Source of the DNA: Antedon mediterranea
Lineage: Eukaryota; Echinodermata; Crinoidea; Comatulida; Antedonidae
Direction: 5' to 3'
Length of the DNA: 64,000 nt
Assembly (NCBI RefSeq): GCF_964355755.1
Contig: NC_092674.1
Span: 24,392,001 to 24,456,000 of the forward strand
Shown: in pieces, positions 35,360 to 45,900 of the stretch
Layout of the letters: each line of letters begins with the position of its first letter
How positions within the stretch are numbered: the stretch's first letter is position 1
Made by a program: the position numbers and the translations under genes
The notes under the pieces: model-generated
Told to the model about the DNA's origin: nothing
Databases searched by the model: none
What the model saw: the letters and a program-made list of their open reading frames with translations, nothing else

Positions 35360-35556
35360 CAGTGTTGTAACGGCTATGAAGCGCTCACTGGCTAAACCCA
35401 GGCCCCGGAGCTTGACGAGGGCCGCTGAGCAGTGCCCAGAGGAAAAAAGACCTTAAAATATGTCGAAAAAGGCTAAAAACGCCCGAGGCCTCCAATGTTG
35501 GAGGGCCACTTACGGTTCCTAAACCAGGGGCCTCAGGCCTCTGCGTTACACCACTG
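35360..35556. mobile_element. hAT-type MITE with perfect 8-bp target duplication
   Basis: 197 bp with terminal inverted repeats CAGTGTTGTAACG and CGTTACACCACTG. CTTGTATA is duplicated exactly at 35352-35359 and 35557-35564. Eight-base duplications are the hallmark of hAT transposases. The inside is GC-richer than its surroundings and has no reading frame, so the element was mobilised by an enzyme encoded elsewhere. Confidence 0.88.
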
Positions 35557-35811
35557 CTTGTATAAAGGAATCATGTCAAAATATTCTACTGCAGTAATTG
35601 CAATAAAAGTATGATTTTAGTTTGTGTGAAAGATGTATGTATGATTATTAAAAAAAAAAAATTCCTAAACTTAGAAATATAGTTACTGCAGTAGCTGGAG
35701 TAGAATAATTTTGAGATGATCACTACAGTAACTGGTATACATATAAGCCTTTTTGTCAATGGTATAACTGTAAACACATTGCTCTTCATATGTAGAAAAA
35801 TGTGTATGAGG

Positions 35812-35872
35812 AATGATGTCATATAATAATGACATCATAGAATAATGACGTCATAGAATAATGATGTCATTT
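35812..35872. promoter_or_regulatory. Cluster of CRE-like palindromes
   Basis: Four TGA-N2-TCA palindromes (TGATGTCA, TGACATCA, TGACGTCA, TGATGTCA) lie within 60 bp, separated by TATAATAA/TAGAATAA. One matches the CREB/ATF consensus exactly. It may be just a microsatellite-like expansion. Confidence 0.4.
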
Positions 35873-36483
35873 TTCGTGTCGATTTTCAGAATCTATATAA
35901 ATGTCCATATTGTAAATTCTGGGTATTTCACGATTTCTGTTTTTGTTTTTTGTTATTTCACAATAATTATGATTAATAATACGGTGCTTGTAATCAAATA
36001 TACTGCAACAATTATTATTATTTTTTACTTTTAAGAATTATCTTGAAACAATATGATTGATTACGTTTATTTATTGCGTACATCCTTATCACTTACTGCC
36101 ATATAAGGTCATATGATAAGAAAACTGGGTAGAGCTTTTTGGGAGAGTTTATACTATTGTTGTATTGCTATCGACCTAAAGCCTCATTCACACTGGGCTG
36201 CTTGTACGGAAAGGGCTTTGTTATGTAACCAACGACTAGTTTGCACCAAGAAAAGTCCTTTAAGTTACGAAACTAAAGCTATGTTCGCACTGAGCTGCTT
36301 TTTAGTACAAATAAGGTCTAGTAATGAGAATAAGAAAAAAAAAATTTGCGTTGTAGGTCTGCTTGTAAATCACTGTCCAATTTGATAACATACACCTTAT
36401 TTTTGCCATAACATTTAATTTGAAACAAAGAAAAATGAATTTATGTGCTTGCCATATTATACAATAATTATATTCTATTTCTA

Positions 36484-36640
36484 AAGCTTGATTCCCACTA
36501 GGACAAAATGCAAGGACGTAAATGCAAGCGTGTTGACCAATGTCAAGCAACATTTCGAATATTCATCACTTGTGATTGGTCAACTAACTTACATTGCATT
36601 ACGTCCTAGTGTTGCGTCTTGATTGGGAACCAAGCATTAA
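36484..36640. mobile_element. MITE family 2 (CTTGGTTCCCACTAGGACG ends)
   Basis: Starts AGCTTGATTCCCACTAGGAC and ends GGGAACCAAGCATTAA. The body carries GACCAAT and ATTGGTCAA inverted segments. Confidence 0.75.
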
Positions 36641-37439
36641 TAAGATGGCAGGGCTTTTGATTCTGTTGTACAAACTCTGAATTATTACACTACAGTGGGT
36701 GAAGAACTCAGCATCATTTGTATTTGTATTATAAACATGTATTGAAATGCACATGGATAATTTTTACAAAACAATGTGAGCATATTATGGTGTTAAAAAA
36801 ATAAAAGGGTCGACATTTTTCTATATAAATTTTTACTGTATTATCCGATAATAATGCCATATGCGCATATGATCTTATCAACACCCTCTTATAGAGCCCT
36901 AGTAGTCATTTATATCAACTAATTTAAAAGTGGCAAAATTTTGCCATATATATACTATACTTTACTATAGTCAAAATATTGAATGTTTAAAATATATATT
37001 GAGGTAACATTATGTGATTCTGCGCATGCCATTTTTTCAAAAAATAAAAGGATCAACATGTTTCTATTTTTCGAAGATTTTCCTGTACTATAGTACAGGT
37101 ATTATTTTGAAAAATGTGTAGGCCACATTATTATTATTATGTGATTCTGAACATGCCATTTAAAAATAAATTAAAACGATCACAATTTGGAAATTGTTCC
37201 AAAATTTCTTTTTCCCCGGTGGCTCATGACATAAAATATAAAAATGAAAAAGAGATCCTTTATATATTTAATTGGTGTACTTTTTCTTAAAGACAAGAGT
37301 TAGATTATGAACGTTTTTACATATATATATATATATATAATAATTTTAAGTTTATTGATTTGATTATTGAAGATATCAAAAACTTTTTCATGAAAAATAC
37401 TCTAGGGTAGAGGGCGCATGCAGTAAAATATCGACATGA

Positions 37440-37987
37440 TGTGTGTGCATTGTTGCGTGACCATAACAACAACTTTGCAGGCCGGGCTAGGATCCTACCT
37501 AGTAGCCTTAGAGGGCCCAGAAGAAACGAAGGTAAGCCTAGGCCTAGATTTACAAATCATCGATTAAATGTTACAATAATACATCTGAGTGATAGTTACC
37601 CTAGTTTAGAGAGAGTTTTTTAGGCCTAGCCTAGCATACCTAGAATTAGGCCCTACTACACTGGAGTGGAGGCTAGCTAAAGACTAGCTCGCCTGCTGAG
37701 TGAGCCTAGGCAGGCCTAGGCTAGCTAGAGACTAGGGCGCAGGCTTCTATCTAGTCTAGCCGGTACTCTAGAGAGGTAGAGTGCTAGCTTTCTAGGTCTG
37801 GGTAGGTCTAAGCCATATGATACTATATTTGGCTTTTTTAATTAGGGTTGTGTTTGACACCTCCCTGCTATAAATGTTCCTACTTTACACTTTAAACAAT
37901 ATAAATTGATAATATTATTTTTGTTTATTTAAAAACTTATTAATTAAATTAGTGTACTTTTTAATTAGTCTTACAGTCTGGTTATCA
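37440..37987 (+). promoter_or_regulatory. Likely ANKRD39 promoter and 5' UTR exon
   Basis: GC-richer stretch with many TAGGCCTA words. A candidate donor (GAAG|GTAAGC) at 37531 would splice to the acceptor TCTTACAG just before 37976, giving a non-coding first exon. No TATA box is clear. Confidence 0.45.
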
Positions 37988-39742
37988 ATGTCATCAACAG
38001 ATCATCCTCCTCATCATCATAGTCATAATGATGGTCTATGTACTTGCCAGGACAGTTTTGGAGTTTCGCAGTCTTTGGATGAATTGAGCTTTGAGCGTGG
38101 AATTTGGTCAGCTGCCCTAAATGGTGAATATGAGAGGGTTAAAAAGTTGCTGAAAACAACATCGGTCAATGAGCTAGATACTACAGGCTACACTGCATTG
38201 GTAAGGACAATGTATTTTGGCACCTTGCTAGGCCTACTGAGATTATTGTAGGGTTAAATTCAGGTAATGACCATGCTAATCAGTTAAATCTGAACCTAAC
38301 ATTGAAGTAAAGAAAATCTCAATGGTGCGAATTTCCTGCTTTGTATCACCATTGACAAAAATAATTTTTTCATCAGTTCATTGTACAGTAGCACCTTTTG
38401 GTAATGGGACAAATTTGGAACTCAATAAAGTGTTCCCTGTATAGGGGCGTTAACAATAGCAACTATTGCTCCTCGCTAAAGTTTAGAGTTAAAATGTCCC
38501 TTAAATAGAGGTAAATAAAAATTAATAATGTAATGCTGTATGATAATAATATAAAACGTGTGGAACACAAAATTTAAGGAAAATTAGGAAGCCCAGCTGC
38601 ATTATGTGAGCAACCCATAGCAACTATACTCAAATAAGGTTCTGCACAGTATAGGAAAATGATAATTTACATAAACTTTTATTTATTATTTTTATTTGAT
38701 AATTAGCATTATGCCAGCCGTTCTGGGTTTCTAACTGTATGCTCTCTGCTACTGGACAGTGGAGCAGATGTAAATGCCAAAACTAGAGCGGGTGGATCGA
38801 CATCACTGCATAGATCTGCATACCGTGGCCATCTAGATGTTGTTAAGGAATTATTGAAGTTTAAAGCGGATCCTTCAAACATTGATGAAGACGGAAGAAC
38901 TCCTCTTCACAAAGTAAATAGTTATACCGTATATCTTCTGGTTTAATCCCACCCTACTAGAACACAAAATTGGGCCTTTGGTGGGTGAGACTATAAGCCA
39001 AGGAAACCATGGTTCAGGAAAGCATTGTAAAAAGTCATCTGAACAACTGGCTAGTGAAGAGGCAGACATCCAGACCAAAAGTCAATACTGGGACTATACT
39101 TGAGGACTGTTTGTGGAATCAGACTTAAAGTAGGGGTGGGATTAGATCCGAAGTGGGATTATACCCGGGGATATACAGTAATTATTTTTATGGCAAACCT
39201 CTGTTGTGTCAATCAATCTATGACTGTTTAAAGCACCTTGGTTGGTCCTATTATTGGTCAAGGGCCTCTCTTATTAAATTCCCCCCTTGACCAGAGGAAT
39301 AGAGCAAAAACATGACTTCTATTCAATTAATTATTTTAACTTTAGTCAACACAAAATACTGAATTGAAAATCAAAAGCTAGGACACACAAATGAAAAACA
39401 CAGAGCAAAGAAATTGTAGACAACACACTCTATAGAGTGTTTTTTATTTACTATTGGTACACAAATATCAAACTTGTGACACTGAGCTGACCGTTGAATA
39501 GAACCATTGAATATCACTTTTCTACCAATTCCACCAATTACACAATAAAGTTAACATAAGTAATTTATCTCTGTGTCATATTTATTTTTTTTTTCTAGGC
39601 AGCAGAAGGAGGCCACAGAAATATTTGTGAAATTCTATTACAGATTAAACCATCTCTGAAGGCAGTAACAGATAAACGTGGAAAGCAAGCGTGGCACTAT
39701 GCAAGTGATCCCGTCCTTCAAGACTTTCTCCAAGAAAAGTGA
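37988..39742 (+). CDS. ANKRD39: ANKRD39, small ankyrin-repeat protein
   Basis: Three coding exons (37988-38200, 38707-38913, 39599-39742), all phase 0, give 187 residues; human ANKRD39 has 183. Landmarks are an N-terminal His-rich stretch, the conserved FERGIWSAALNG segment, then ankyrin repeats with GYTALHYASR, STSLHRSAYRGH and GRTPLHKAAEGGH at successive exon joins. The C-terminus ends in a short helix. ANKRD39 is little studied; a protein-binding scaffold role is inferred from the repeats. Gene structure and length are intact. Confidence 0.93.
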
Positions 39743-39992
39743 AGCTGTAGGCCTAACACATCACATAAGTATGATCCTATATATTCAGCCAGAGGTTTGC
39801 CTATATGTACAGGAATATCTATTACTGTACATACATACTGTAATGTATGATACGTTATGCCGTGGTCCCAAGTTGGAAAGAGTAAATATCTGGCTCCTTA
39901 AACTTCTCTGAAAAGGTCTACTCACATTGGTTGAGTTATAAAGAAGAGTCTGAGAAGCTACATCTCCTCAAAACAGGCCAGTCATGTATGTT

Positions 39993-40112
39993 TTAAGCTC
40001 TGTCTACACAATCAAACTTTATGTGATAACAAAAATGTGATGCTGAGACGCTGATGTCATAACACTACCATTTGGGCACATCGCATTTTTTTTTATATAG
40101 TGTAGACAGCCT
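39993..40112. mobile_element. MITE family 1, copy
   Basis: TTAAGCTCTGTCTACACAATC at the left end, TATAGTGTAGACAGCCTTA at the right. Confidence 0.7.
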
Positions 40113-40801
40113 TATGCATAGAGATATTATACAGCCGAAGAGGGTGCTATAATTCGTTTCAAATAATCAAACCATAGAAGGCGCTATTTAAAGAATCGTA
40201 GAGTAGACATACTAAATTGCATAGCATTATTTTTGCTTAGTTAGCAAGCAAGCTACAGCCTGTAGTCAATAATATGTATTTAATATTGGGATGTTTTTTC
40301 CCCATCATTTTTCAAAAGAATCTAGAGAAATTGCACATTTACCAGGTGGAGCTGCTGGAAAGATGACCCAACATTTCGGGCATATAAAATGCTGATAATG
40401 ATCATTTAATGATGAGTCTCAGGATTGGCATTTATCTATTTTTGCTTAAGCAAATAACTTAAGATTATTTATCAAATCGCTAAGCAAGTTTTAAATCTGG
40501 CCCCTGATTTGACAACAAACTATACCATTTTGTAGCTACTAGATAAATGGAGGGTGGATATTGTAAAACATTAGATTACTAAAAATTAATATAGAATACA
40601 AAGTGAATTTACAAGATTTAAAATGTTACTGATGAAGTTGATAAAATTAACGAAATGTGATAATAATGAAAATAATATAATATTATGGTGATGACATGAA
40701 AGATGATATTAATGTGAATAAAAGTGGTGTTTATGCCACAAAAGAGAGAGAAAAAAATCAATCAATAAACCGGAACTATGGTAACTTTCCAGAAATTTTA
40801 T

Positions 40802-40807
40802 TTTATT
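40802..40807 (-). terminator. Candidate poly(A) signal of the ankyrin/SOCS gene
   Basis: AATAAA on the minus strand, 82 bases after the stop codon. Confidence 0.45.
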
Positions 40808-40888
40808 CATAATTCATCAGTCCAAAGGTAAAAAAAATGATTGAAATTTGTCTAGCATGATTAGAAATAGTTTTGGGGAAAAAAATTA

Positions 40889-42208
40889 TTATTTCCAGGC
40901 GTTTGTGGTATGCATCACGCTCTTGTACTTTTCAGAGCAAATGTATTTTTCAAGTTCACGAGGTATTCCAATACTATGTATGAGTTTTTTGTCGTTCAAA
41001 ATGTTTACTATTCCCAGGCAACTCCTTATTTTTAGGCGACAGAAATGTTTTAAATCGGGTGGTTGATGTAGATTAAGTTTGACAAAAATCAGTTCACTCA
41101 GGTATTCATCCGAGAGAAGATTCGGTTCGTTTCCTATTCGGTCGGCATAAATTGCCCAACTCGGGTTCGCGGTGTGTTCGACCAACGCTCGAAACGAACG
41201 GGAGCTTTTCAATTTTTTACCAACTCCTACTCTGGCGACTTGGGGATTTGAAAGCATAGATAAGTTGTCGAGAAATTCGAATAGCGGTATTCTACCTCTG
41301 TTATTCTTTATATCGGGATCTGCGCCGTGTTTTATGAGTTCGATAATTAAGTGATCTAGATGGCGTCGCGCTGCAATGTGCAACGCCGTGTCACCTCTGT
41401 TATTTTTCGCGTTGATGTCAATGTCAGACAATGGAACGAGTAACTGCACAATAGACATTGACCATCCAGAATCAATCATAGCACAGTGCAAAAGTGTATG
41501 GCCATCTGGTGTTACGACACCCGCGTTAGCAAAACCGTATTTCAGCAAATGTTTCACGCACATTGCAGAAGAATTTTCAACGGCTACAACAATTGGAGTT
41601 CGTTTTCTGTAATCAAGAGCTTCAACTTTGCAACCATTCGCAATCAAAGTGGTTATTGCTTCGTAGAGTCCAGCTTTAGCCGCCAAGTGCAATGCGTTGT
41701 GCTTTGTGTACGGATGTGGCAAGTTGACGTCTGCTCCATGGCTGCATAACGTGTCAACGATCTTATATGCGTACCAGTACGCGTCTGCTACTTTTCTACT
41801 TAACTCATTGTTGATGTCAAACGCAAGAAGCCTTTGGATGGCATGATGCAATGCCGTTAGACCCTGTAAATCTTTAATATTAGGATCGTATCCAGTTTTT
41901 ACAAGTAATTTTACAAATCTCAGATGCGTTCTGTTGTATTTTCCTACAGTGAACATTGAAAAAATAGAATGCAGTGGAAGTTCCTTTGAATCCAAGCCAC
42001 GTGGTATGGGCAGACCAGCAAGAGGCCCTTCGCAATGTTCTTTAAGTCGTTTGTCAATCAACTCTGTCCAGTTTATTTCTTCTGCCTTCTTCAATTTTTT
42101 CCGTAGAGTTTTGTAGCGTCTCTGAAGTATGCAACTTGTTGTAAATTTTAATGGGTCCTCTTCGAACGATGGAAGTTGTGAACGGTGCCGTGATCCTTTG
42201 TTACCCAT
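40889..42208 (-). CDS. Ankyrin-repeat and SOCS-box protein (ASB-like), intronless
   Basis: 439 residues in one exon. Ankyrin repeats run from about residue 115 to 315, with TALHHAI, NALHLAA, RTPIVVAVE, TLLHCAM and TALHIAARR consensus pieces. The C-terminal region (about 392-430) has PPDLKHFCRLKIR followed by an IPRELEKYI-type end, which fits a SOCS box. ASB proteins are substrate receptors of Elongin B/C-Cullin5 ubiquitin ligases. The N-terminus MGNKGS fits an N-myristoylation site, which is unusual for this family. A candidate AATAAA lies 82 bases downstream. The lack of introns could mean a retrogene or ancestral structure. The exact orthologue is unclear. Confidence 0.85.
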   Translation of the reverse strand: MGNKGSRHRSQLPSFEEDPLKFTTSCILQRRYKTLRKKLKKAEEINWTELIDKRLKEHCEGPLAGLPIPRGLDSKELPLHSIFSMFTVGKYNRTHLRFVKLLVKTGYDPNIKDLQGLTALHHAIQRLLAFDINNELSRKVADAYWYAYKIVDTLCSHGADVNLPHPYTKHNALHLAAKAGLYEAITTLIANGCKVEALDYRKRTPIVVAVENSSAMCVKHLLKYGFANAGVVTPDGHTLLHCAMIDSGWSMSIVQLLVPLSDIDINAKNNRGDTALHIAARRHLDHLIIELIKHGADPDIKNNRGRIPLFEFLDNLSMLSNPQVARVGVGKKLKSSRSFRALVEHTANPSWAIYADRIGNEPNLLSDEYLSELIFVKLNLHQPPDLKHFCRLKIRSCLGIVNILNDKKLIHSIGIPRELEKYICSEKYKSVMHTTNAWK

Positions 42209-42982
42209 TATTTAAATAATGTACATTAATTAGCAACTTTAAGATGGTTTTTAACAAACTAGGCCCTAGGCTAGGTAGAGTAGAAATGCCTATTATTTTC
42301 AGAAAGACCACCTCCGCGTAGCATTTAATTTTAAATCGTGTACTCTTTAGAATGAATAAGCCCAAACAGTACGCCCATGGCAACCGTTGCGATAGATACG
42401 ATTTTACGCGCATTTTTATGATCGCGTGAAACTAGAAATTGTTCTGAAAATAATAACTCTGTCTACACTATAATGATATGGTAGTGATATGACCAAATAC
42501 GGTAGTTATGACATCATCATGTCCATATGGGCACAACACAGACAGAGCTTAACACCACAAGGGAAATGAAAAAAGTAACCAAATACAGTAGATGGGATAC
42601 CGAGACGTCTTCTGAATATAAAGATTTCTTGGGTCTTAAAACATAATGCTTCTCGTTCGATTTATATGGGAAAGTGTCCCCAAAATAGAGGACACTTCAT
42701 ATTCAGATTCATATTAAGTTAAGAGTACTTTATCTAGATTAATATAATATTAATACTGAATCACAATTTATTGTTGAGGAAGAAGGCCAATCCGTTTTAA
42801 CAGACTCAAGAGAAGTCTTTTTCTTAGACTTTTCTTAGGACAGACCGTCCAAAGACCTAATTCAACCATCGAACTCTGCTACTGTGTACACAGCATAATT
42901 GAATACTCGGGATTATAAACTAAGTATCAAGCGCCGATGCCGCAACCCCACATGTCCACATGTACTCCTACTGACTGCTAGC
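42209..42982. other. Spacer between the ankyrin/SOCS gene and gene A
   Basis: Contains a MITE family 1 copy (42456-42552), a short GGGGACA-like segment near 42665-42700, and a candidate minus-strand AATAAA at 42767-42772 for gene A. No exon is seen. Confidence 0.55.
42456..42552. mobile_element. MITE family 1, short copy
   Basis: Starts ACTCTGTCTACACTATAATG and ends GACAGAGCTTAA. Confidence 0.65.
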
Positions 42983-45900
42983 CTAGCCGTCATCTTTCCT
43001 CACTTCTTTTAGTTTCTTCTTTGGACGGCTCTGTAAGAAGTTTGGTTTTTTCTTTACCGGAGGCTTATCGACTGATTTTTCACGTATGAGGAGAAAAAAA
43101 AAAGCAAACAAATTAACTTTAATAACTGAATCATTGAGATGACCAAGAATTCTTAGAATCTTCTTCAAGAATGTATTTTATTTGAATGGAAAATAAATTT
43201 AAGAAGTGTTGGAATAAAGTTTGATAATTGCATATCAGTATTTTCATAACAGTAAGCAACAGTAACAGTATTTTTCATTTATGACAGTCATCCTATTTGT
43301 CCAAAACTAAATGTACGTACGTACATACTTAATGCTTGGTTCCCACTAGAGACGCAACACAACGTCGTTACGCAATGTAAGGGATTTGACCAATCACAAG
43401 CAATGTATTTATTCAACTGTCGCTTGTCATTGGTCAAATCGTTTACGTTGCGTCTACGTCTTTGCATTGCGTCCTAGTGGGAACAAAGCTTAATTCTATG
43501 CACCTACCCGGATGTGTTTTACAAGTGGTGTCATGATCAATGTGACCTCCTTCATCTATTGTACAAAAGTTAATGTATTCATGTAAATCTGCTTGGCTAT
43601 TTGCGAGTTTTAGATTTCGTCGTATCGTTGGTCGCTTTATCTTAAGACTTGATATGGCCTCACTCCTGATTCTGGGTTTTGGTTCTTGGTCACTTAAGGT
43701 ACTATTATCATTGACGTGGTGGATGTGTGATAGAATAGGCTCAGAAGGCGCTCCGAATTGTCCTAAACCTTCTGGGGTGGTATGGTCGTCTCTTTGGTAA
43801 TTTCCAGAAGGTGCGGATTGACTTAATGTACTGCATTGTTCGTCACCATCCTCTGACAGACAAACCGCATACACTGAATCGAAGTCTACTAAAGGGGTCA
43901 AAACAAAATTAACGTACAGTAGAATAATTAATAATAATATATCATAATCTATTATGTTTATAGGTGCTATTGTAAAGTTAGGTTTTGGACCCACTTTTAA
44001 AACATGCACCTTTTACTGTTTTGCAGTTTCTGTCTACAATTGCCTCCAAAAGAAGCCTATTAAGGAGACCTTCTTTTGTCCGTGATTCGTACAAGGAGCA
44101 ATATTGTCCTATGTGTTAACACTATGGCAAACGTGTGTTCAGGGACTCCCTATTACGGGAACATTGGTTATGAAGCGCAACAACGTTTCAAAGAAGAACA
44201 AACTTAAGATTAAATTACCACAGTACATATTTTTACCTGTCTCTGATTCATTCATTAAAGGTATAGAATATGTATCTTCGATGACCTGGCTTGACCTATT
44301 AGACATATCTTGATAATCTGAATCGTCCGAGTTCTGACGTGGACATACTATTGGAAAAATCGATGACATGGTTTGATATCCATCGCCAGCAGTTAGGTTA
44401 CAAGTTCGGTTGACGACGCCAGGACGCAATTGTCTCAAAGGTGATGACGTCGTCGTTGGTATTTCTTGGTAGACTCTATCAACTTTTCTGCGTAGAGGAC
44501 AGACACCTAGCGGGATCTGATCATCGTCGTCTGACGGCGTAGGTGGTATATCGTGATATATGGCATCATTATCTTCTAGCTGTATGTACGCATCATCTAT
44601 TGACGAAACTGCAACTTTTATACTTTTAAGCTTCCCAAGAGATATTCTTGGTGTTTTACCCTCAATGGCTACAGTAGGAGAAAGAAAACATGATGATTAA
44701 ACAGTGTTCCCTAAACAAGAAGCGTTTCCTTTTATGCTAAAGCTCTTTTTACACTACCAAACTTTATGTAACAAAAAATGTGATGTGCCCATATTATTAT
44801 GGACATGATGATGTCGTATCACTACCATTATTTGGGCATGTCACTACCATTATTTGAACACATCACACTTTTTTTGTCAAAAGAGTCACATTAGTCAACG
44901 TGATTCAGTGTGGACTGAGTCTCTAGCAGGTTGGCTATTTACGGGAGCGAAACGTTTATTAGTAAAGTTAAGCTTGGTTCCCTCTAGGACGCAACGCAAG
45001 GACGTAAGCCGCAACCCAAGCGATTGACCAATTGCAAGCGATGGTTAAGTCCAAATGTCGCCTGTGATTAGTCAATTCGCTTGCAATGCGGCTAACGTCC
45101 TAGTGGGGACCGGCCAAGCTTTAAGCGTTCTATCACGCATGGAAATACCGGTACGATTTCTGAGTGTTCTAAAACAAGTTTCCTTTACCCTTTTCATTGT
45201 AGTAATTTGGAACAACGTAATCTTCTTCACTTCCACTCTCCATCACTACTTCTTCTTCATCAGACAATATTGTAGTGGCTTTGGTATCATATTCAAAATT
45301 ACTGATCGTTTTAGCTCTTTGAACTGGATTAGTCGATTTTTTTTCACCCTCTGAAAATACAACAAAATTACATATTACAGACAAAGTATGCAGGAAACAA
45401 AACAAAAAGAAAAATAAACGTACCGTAACACTTTTTTTTGTTCATGAGGGCGCAACAGGTATGTGGATTTACACCTGTGTATTCTAAACAAAACAATGTC
45501 AATGATGCTAAATTGTTACTACAACAAAGTAGGCCTACAATAACTGGTCTGATAATAATCACATAATAGCTCAAAAAGAAATTGCTGGGGATTTACGGAT
45601 TATATTTATAAAGAATTAATCATGAAACAAGGTACGTTACCGATCATTATAATCTTTATCTTTACCTTTGTTTTGACAAGTATTTGATTCAGTGATTTTG
45701 GAAAGATTCGTGTCTGAGTTTGATTTCCCGTACTTGGGAGTCTTCGTTCGTCTGTAGCTGCCCCAGGCCGGAGGAAGTGCTGGTAAACGCCGGAACAAAT
45801 CCGATTTCTTAGATTTTTCTGTAAAAAATGTATTATTTGTTGTTGTAACTCGAGCGAACTCGATATACACGAATGAGGTATTGATTCGGCTTTTATTCTG

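Larger units (their letters stand above)
33111..37987. other. Repeat-rich interval without a clear gene
   Basis: AT-rich. It holds a GGGGACA unit (33661-33722), a degraded one near 34375-34430, TTAA-flanked MITEs (34110-34266, 36484-36640), MITE family 3 (34429-34630), a hAT-type MITE (35360-35556), a CRE-like palindrome cluster (35812-35872) and two related CATTCACACTGGGCTG-like segments (36180-36310). The GC-richer part at 37440-37800 is probably the ANKRD39 promoter and 5' UTR exon. Confidence 0.6.
39743..40888. other. Spacer between converging ANKRD39 and the ankyrin/SOCS gene
   Basis: Holds a MITE family 1 copy (39993-40112). AATAAA at 40717-40722 is a possible ANKRD39 poly(A) signal. 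TTTATT at 40802-40807 is a possible minus-strand signal for the next gene. No other gene is seen. Confidence 0.6.

Noticed and set aside
37441-37623. Plus-strand frame upstream of ANKRD39 as a coding exon
   Set aside because: The peptide is low complexity and Arg-rich, and the region ends in a donor that fits a 5' UTR exon. The ANKRD39 start at 37988 is well placed.
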